From positions 46,458,075-46,522,074 of the forward strand of contig CM059564.1 of NCBI GenBank assembly GCA_030386875.1: a DNA stretch of 64,000 bases. The letters run 5' to 3'. Positions 57,287 through 64,000 of this stretch are shown in pieces. This DNA comes from Morinoia aosen. Taxonomy: Eukaryota; Arthropoda; Malacostraca; Amphipoda; Talitridae. A program made the translations under genes and the position numbers. Each line of letters begins with the position of its first letter. Positions within the stretch are counted from its first letter, which is position 1. The notes under the pieces are model-generated. The model was not told the origin of the DNA and ran no database searches. It worked only from the letters and a program-made list of their open reading frames with translations.

Positions 57287-60200
57287 TTGCTCGTCTTCTT
57301 CGAGCGGTGCTTTGGACGCTCGGGCTCTCACGGCAGTCAATGTGAGGTTTTATATACCGCTAGTGATACATGCAGCTGTTGAATGTTGCTCAAGTCCTGC
57401 ACAGTGGACACTTGCTCGTCTTCTTCGAGCGGTGCTTTGGACGCTCGGGCTCTCACGGCAGTCAATGTGAGGTTTTATATACCGCTAGTGATACATGCAG
57501 CTGTTGAATGTTGCTCAAGTCCTGCACAGTGGACACTTGCTCGTCTTCTTCGAGCGGTGCTTTGGACGCTCGGGCTCTCACGGCAGTCAATGTGAGGTTT
57601 TATATACCGCTAGTGATACATGCAGCTGTTGAATGTTGCTCAAGTCCTGCACAGTGGACACTTGCTCGTCTTCTTCGAGCGGTGCTTTGGACGCTCGGGC
57701 TCTCACGGCAGTCAATGTGAGGTTTTATATACCGCTAGTGATACATGCAGCTGTTGAATGTTGCTCAAGTCCTGCACAGTGGACACTTGCTCGTCTTCTT
57801 CGAGCGGTGCTTTGGACGCTCGGGCTCTCACGGCAGTCAATGTGAGGTTTTATATACCGCTAGTGATACATGCAGCTGTTGAATGTTGCTCAAGTCCTGC
57901 ACAGTGGACACTTGCTCGTCTTCTTCGAGCGGTGCTTTGGACGCTCGGGCTCTCACGGCAGTCAATGTGAGGTTTTATATACCGCTAGTGATACATGCAG
58001 CTGTTGAATGTTGCTCAAGTCCTGCACAGTGGACACTTGCTCGTCTTCTTCGAGCGGTGCTTTGGACGCTCGGGCTCTCACGGCAGTCAATGTGAGGTTT
58101 TATATACCGCTAGTGATACATGCAGCTGTTGAATGTTGCTCAAGTCCTGCACAGTGGACACTTGCTCGTCTTCTTCGAGCGGTGCTTTGGACGCTCGGGC
58201 TCTCACGGCAGTCAATGTGAGGTTTTATGTACCGCTAGTGATACATGCAGCTGTTGAATGTTGCTCAAGTCCTGCACAGTGGACACTTGCTCGTCTTCTT
58301 CGAGCGGTGCTTTGGACGCTCGGGCTCTCACGGCAGTCAATGTGAGGTTTTATGTACCGCTAGTGATACATGCAGCTGTTGAATGTTGCTCAAGTCCTGC
58401 ACAGTGGACACTTGCTCGTCTTCTTCGAGCGGTGCTTTGGACGCTCGGGCTCTCACGGCAGTCAATGTGAGGTTTTATATACCGCTAGTGATACATGCAG
58501 CTGTTGAATGTTGCTCAAGTCCTGCACAGTGGACACTTGCTCGTCTTCTTCGAGCGGTGCTTTGGACGCTCGGGCTCTCACGGCAGTCAATGTGAGGTTT
58601 TATGTACCGCTAGTGATACATGCAGCTGTTGAATGTTGCTCAAGTCCTGCACAGTGGACACTTGCTCGTCTTCTTCGAGCGGTGCTTTGGACGCTCGGGC
58701 TCTCACGGCAGTCAATGTGAGGTTTTATATACCGCTAGTGATACATGCAGCTGTTGAATGTTGCTCAAGTCCTGCACAGTGGACACTTGCTCGTCTTCTT
58801 CGAGCGGTGCTTTGGACGCTCGGGCTCTCACGGCAGTCAATGTGAGGTTTTATATACCGCTAGTGATACATGCAGCTGTTGAATGTTGCTCAAGTCCTGC
58901 ACAGTGGACACTTGCTCGTCTTCTTCGAGCGGTGCTTTGGACGCTCGGGCTCTCACGGCAGTCAATGTGAGGTTTTATATACCGCTAGTGATACATGCAG
59001 CTGTTGAATGTTGCTCAAGTCCTGCACAGTGGACACTTGCTCGTCTTCTTCGAGCGGTGCTTTGGACGCTCGGGCTCTCACGGCAGTCAATGTGAGGTTT
59101 TATATACCGCTAGTGATACATGCAGCTGTTGAATGTTGCTCAAGTCCTGCACAGTGGACACTTGCTCGTCTTCTTCGAGCGGTGCTTTGGACGCTCGGGC
59201 TCTCACGGCAGTCAATGTGAGGTTTTATATACCGCTAGTGATACATGCAGCTGTTGAATGTTGCTCAAGTCCTGCACAGTGGACACTTGCTCGTCTTCTT
59301 CGAGCGGTGCTTTGGACGCTCGGGCTCTCACGGCAGTCAATGTGAGGTTTTATATACCGCTAGTGATACATGCAGCTGTTGAATGTTGCTCAAGTCCTGC
59401 ACAGTGGACACTTGCTCGTCTTCTTCGAGCGGTGCTTTGGACGCTCGGGCTCTCACGGCAGTCAATGTGAGGTTTTATATACCGCTAGTGATACATGCAG
59501 CTGTTGAATGTTGCTCAAGTCCTGCACAGTGGACACTTGCTCGTCTTCTTCGAGCGGTGCTTTGGACGCTCGGGCTCTCACGGCAGTCAATGTGAGGTTT
59601 TATATACCGCTAGTGATACATGCAGCTGTTGAATGTTGCTCAAGTCCTGCACAGTGGACACTTGCTCGTCTTCTTCGAGCGGTGCTTTGGACGCTCGGGC
59701 TCTCACGGCAGTCAATGTGAGGTTTTATATACCGCTAGTGATACATGCAGCTGTTGAATGTTGCTCAAGTCCTGCACAGTGGACACTTGCTCGTCTTCTT
59801 CGAGCGGTGCTTTGGACGCTCGGGCTCTCACGGCAGTCAATGTGAGGTTTTATATACCGCTAGTGATACATGCAGCTGTTGAATGTTGCTCAAGTCCTGC
59901 ACAGTAGACACTTGCTCGTCTTCTTCGAGCGGTGCTTTGGACGCTCGGGCTCTCACGGCAGTCAATGTGAGGTTTTATATACCGCTAGTGATACATGCAG
60001 CTGTTGAATGTTGCTCAAGTCCTGCACAGTGGACACTTGCTCGTCTTCTTCGAGCGGTGCTTTGGACGCTCGGGCTCTCACGGCAGTCAATGTGAGGTTT
60101 TATATACCGCTAGTGATACATGCAGCTGTTGAATGTTGCTCAAGTCCTGCACAGTGGACACTTGCTCGTCTTCTTCGAGCGGTGCTTTGGACGCTCGGGC

Positions 60201-63200
60201 TCTCACGGCAGTCAATGTGAGGTTTTATATACCGCTAGTGATACATGCAGCTGTTGAATGTTGCTCAAGTCCTGCACAGTGGACACTTGCTCGTCTTCTT
60301 CGAGCGGTGCTTTGGACGCTCGGGCTCTCACGGCAGTCAATGTGAGGTTTTATATACCGCTAGTGATACATGCAGCTGTTGAATGTTGCTCAAGTCCTGC
60401 ACAGTGGACACTTGCTCGTCTTCTTCGAGCGGTGCTTTGGACGCTCGGGCTCTCACGGCAGTCAATGTGAGGTTTTATATACCGCTAGTGATACATGCAG
60501 CTGTTGAATGTTGCTCAAGTCCTGCACAGTGGACACTTGCTCGTCTTCTTCGAGCGGTGCTTTGGACGCTCGGGCTCTCACGGCAGTCAATGTGAGGTTT
60601 TATATACCGCTAGTGATATATGCAGCTGTTGAATGTTGCTCAAGTCCTGCACAGTGGACACTTGCTCGTCTTCTTCGAGCGGTGCTTTGGACGCTCGGGC
60701 TCTCACGGCAGTCAATGTGAGGTTTTATATACCGCTAGTGATACATGCAGCTGTTGAATGTTGCTCAAGTCCTGCACAGTGGACACTTGCTCGTCTTCTT
60801 CGAGCGGTGCTTTGGACGCTCGGGCTCTCACGGCAGTCAATGTGAGGTTTTATATACCGCTAGTGATACATGCAGCTGTTGAATGTTGCTCAAGTCCTGC
60901 ACAGTGGACACTTGCTCGTCTTCTTCGAGCGGTGCTTTGGACGCTCGGGCTCTCACGGCAGTCAATGTGAGGTTTTATATACCGCTAGTGATACATGCAG
61001 CTGTTGAATGTTGCTCAAGTCCTGCACAGTGGACACTTGCTCGTCTTCTTCGAGCGGTGCTTTGGACGCTCGGGCTCTCACGGCAGTCAATGTGAGGTTT
61101 TATATACCGCTAGTGATACATGCAGCTGTTGAATGTTGCTCAAGTCCTGCACAGTGGACACTTGCTCGTCTTCTTCGAGCGGTGCTTTGGACGCTCGGGC
61201 TCTCACGGCAGTCAATGTGAGGTTTTATATACCGCTAGTGATACATGCAGCTGTTGAATGTTGCTCAAGTCCTGCACAGTGGACACTTGCTCGTCTTCTT
61301 CGAGCGGTGCTTTGGACGCTCGGGCTCTCACGGCAGTCAATGTGAGGTTTTATATACCGCTAGTGATACATGCAGCTGTTGAATGTTGCTCAAGTCCTGC
61401 ACAGTGGACACTTGCTCGTCTTCTTCGAGCGGTGCTTTGGACGCTCGGGCTCTCACGGCAGTCAATGTGCGGTTTTATATACCGCTAGTGATACATGCAG
61501 CTGTTGAATGTTGCTCAAGTCCTGCACAGTGGACACTTGCTCGTCTTCTTCGAGCGGTGCTTTGGACGCTCGGGCTCTCACGGCAGTCAATGTGAGGTTT
61601 TATATACCGCTAGTGATACATGCAGCTGTTGAATGTTGCTCAAGTCCTGCACAGTGGACACTTGCTCGTCTTCTTCGAGCGGTGCTTTGGACGCTCGGGC
61701 TCTCACGGCAGTCAATGTGAGGTTTTATATACCGCTAGTGATACATGCAGCTGTTGAATGTTGCTCAAGTCCTGCACAGTGGACACTTGCTCGTCTTCTT
61801 CGAGCGGTGCTTTGGACGCTCGGGCTCTCACGGCAGTCAATGTGAGGTTTTATATACCGCTAGTGATACATGCAGCTGTTGAATGTTGCTCAAGTCCTGC
61901 ACACAGTGGACACTTGCTCGTCTTCTTCGAGCGGTGCTTTGGACGCTCGGGCTCTCATGGCAGTCAATGTGAGGTTTTATATACCGCTAGTGATACATGC
62001 AGCTGTTGAATGTTGCTCAAGTCCTGCACAGTGGACACTTGCTCGTCTTCTTCGAGCGGTGCTTTGGACGCTCGGGCTCTCACGGCAGTCAATGTGAGGT
62101 TTTATATACCGCTAGTGATACATGCAGCTGTTGAATGTTGCTCAAGTCCTGCACAGTGGACACTTGCTCGTCTTCTTCGAGCGGTGCTTTGGACGCTCGG
62201 GCTCTCACGGCAGTCAATGTGAGGTTTTATATACCGCTAGTGATACATGCAGCTGTTGAATGTTGCTCAAGTCCTGCACAGTGGACACTTGCTCGTCTTC
62301 TTCGAGTGGTGCTTTGGACGCTCGGGCTCTCACGGCAGTCAATGTGAGGTTTTATATACCGCTAGTGATACATGCAGCTGTTGAATGTTGCTCAAGTCCT
62401 GCACAGTGGACACTTGCTCGTCTTCTTCGAGCGGTGCTTTGGACGCTCGGGCTCTCACGGCAGTCAATGTGAGGTTTTATATACCGCTAGTGATACATGC
62501 AGCTGTTGAATGTTGCTCAAGTCCTGCACACAGTGGACACTTGCTCGTCTTCTTCGAGCGGTGCTTTGGACGCTCGGGCTCTCACGGCAGTCAATGTGAG
62601 GTTTTATATACCGCTAGTGATACATGCAGCTGTTGAATGTTGCTCAAGTCCTGCACAGTGGACACTTGCTCGTCTTCTTCGAGCGGTGCTTTGGACGCTC
62701 GGGCTCTCACGGCAGTCAATGTGAGGTTTTATATACCGCTAGTGATACATGCAGCTGTTGAATGTTGCTCAAGTCCTGCACAGTGGACACTTGCTCGTCT
62801 TCTTCGAGCGGTGCTTTGGACGCTCGGGCTCTCACGGCAGTCAATGTGAGGTTTTATATACCGCTAGTGATACATGCAGCTGTTGAATGTTGCTCAAGTC
62901 CTGCACACAGTGGACACTTGCTCGTCTTCTTCGAGCGGTGCTTTGGACGCTCGGGCTCTCACGGCAGTCAATGTGAGGTTTTATATACCGCTAGTGATAC
63001 ATGCAGCTGTTGAATGTTGCTCAAGTCCTGCACAGTGGACACTTGCTCGTCTTCTTCGAGCGGTGCTTTGGACGCTCGGGCTCTCACGGCAGTCAATGTG
63101 AGGTTTTATATACCGCTAGTGATACATGCAGCTGTTGAATGTTGCTCAAGTCCTGCACAGTGGACACTTGCTCGTCTTCTTCGAGCGGTGCTTTGGACGC

Positions 63201-64000
63201 TCGGGCTCTCACGGCAGTCAATGTGAGGTTTTATATACCGCTAGTGATACATGCAGCTGTTGAATGTTGCTCAAGTCCTGCACAGTGGACACTTGCTCGT
63301 CTTCTTCGAGCGGTGCTTTGGACGCTCGGGCTCTCACGGCAGTCAATGTGAGGTTTTATATACCGCTAGTGATACATGCAGCTGTTGAATGTTGCTCAAG
63401 TCCTGCACAGTGGACACTTGCTCGTCTTCTTCGAGCGGTGCTTTGGACGCTCGGGCTCTCACGGCAGTCAATGTGAGGTTTTATATACCGCTAGTGATAC
63501 ATGCAGCTGTTGAATGTTGCTCAAGTCCTGCACACAGTGGACACTTGCTCGTCTTCTTCGAGCGGTGCTTTGGACGCTCGGGCTCTCACGGCAGTCAATG
63601 TGAGGTTTTATATACCGCTAGTGATACATGCAGCTGTTGAATGTTGCTCAAGTCCTGCACAGTGGACACTTGCTCGTCTTCTTCGAGCGGTGCTTTGGAC
63701 GCTCGGGCTCTCACGGCAGTCAATGTGAGGTTTTATATACCGCTAGTGATACATGCAGCTGTTGAATGTTGCTCAAGTCCTGCACAGTGGACACTTGCTT
63801 GTCTTCTTCGAGCGGTGCTTTGGACGCTCGGGCTCTCACGGCAGTCAATGTGAGGTTTTATATACCGCTAGTGATACATGCAGCTGTTGAATGTTGCTCA
63901 AGTCCTGCACAGTGGACACTTGCTCGTCTTCTTCGAGCGGTGCTTTGGACGCTCGGGCTCTCACGGCAGTCAATGTGAGGTTTTATATACCGCTAGTGAT
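57287..64000. repeat. 125-bp satellite, about 54 units, continues past the right edge
   Basis: The unit starts TTGCTCGTCTTCTTCGAGCG and contains GGCAGTCAATGTGAGGTTTT and GATACATGCAGCTGTTGAAT. Units are almost identical. Four units gain a CA (CACACAGTGG, 127 bp) near 61901, 62528, 62905 and 63532. GTTTTATGTACCG variants sit at 58230, 58355 and 58605. The array starts abruptly from unique sequence (57061-57286). The repeated 70-codon frames are chance: each unit has one TGA per frame cycle. Confidence 0.98.

Noticed and set aside
56228..57470. Plus frames of 283 and 380 codons rich in Ser/Leu/Pro.
   Set aside because: By-product of the 14-bp CCCCTCTCTYACWG array and the first satellite unit. 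The 57061-57286 part has no recognisable domain.
57383..63978. Dozens of identical 70-codon frames, one per 125 bp.
   Set aside because: They start at a TTG, overlap each other and exist only because the satellite unit has one stop per frame cycle.

Overview
The window is eukaryotic nuclear DNA, most likely from an arthropod (a crustacean or a large-genome insect would fit). The evidence is intron-split genes with clear GT-AG junctions, a BTB plus C2H2 zinc-finger regulator of the tramtrack/lola style, a LINE with a (TGTA)n tail, hairpin DNA transposons, and very many minisatellites. There are no bacterial operons, CRISPR arrays or phage modules. Species cannot be fixed from the sequence alone.

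Layout. (1) About 5.6 kb down to 1, minus strand: the 5' half of a WDR17-like WD40 gene. It has a probable non-coding first exon beside a perfect NRF1-type palindrome, five coding exons joined in phase, one GC-AG intron, and a 15/17-bp minisatellite in an intron. The gene continues beyond the left edge. (2) 6-15.5 kb: a 98-bp tandem repeat, three unassigned minus-strand exons (one encodes a membrane-like helix and splices in phase to the next), a Helitron-like fragment with three 23-residue STPR repeats, a foldback element inserted next to or in it, and a SINE-like retroposon with a perfect 16-bp target duplication. (3) 16-22.1 kb, minus strand: a six-coding-exon gene for a BTB protein of about 473 residues with two C2H2 fingers, the second split by an intron. 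(4) 22.5-31 kb: repeats and transposons. A TTAA-flanked MITE pair is interrupted by a 5'-truncated LINE, two long hairpin elements follow, and then some decayed coding-like fragments. (5) 31.6-32.8 kb: a 25-bp minisatellite with a CACGTG E-box in nearly every unit. (6) About 37.1-37.75 kb, plus strand: promoter and first coding exon of an unrecognised, probably regulatory, protein. (7) 37.8-64 kb: an exceptional series of tandem arrays with unit lengths of about 32, 56, 29, 31, 43, 47, 124, 8, 14 and 125 bp. The last is a satellite of about 54 units that runs off the right edge.

The genes show no pathway link to one another. WDR17-like is a WD40 scaffold and the BTB gene is a likely transcription regulator. 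The dominant biology of the window is repeat expansion. Most of the long reading frames here are open only because they run through tandem repeats whose unit is not a multiple of three and contains no stop codon. Family names come from recalled motifs; no database search was run.
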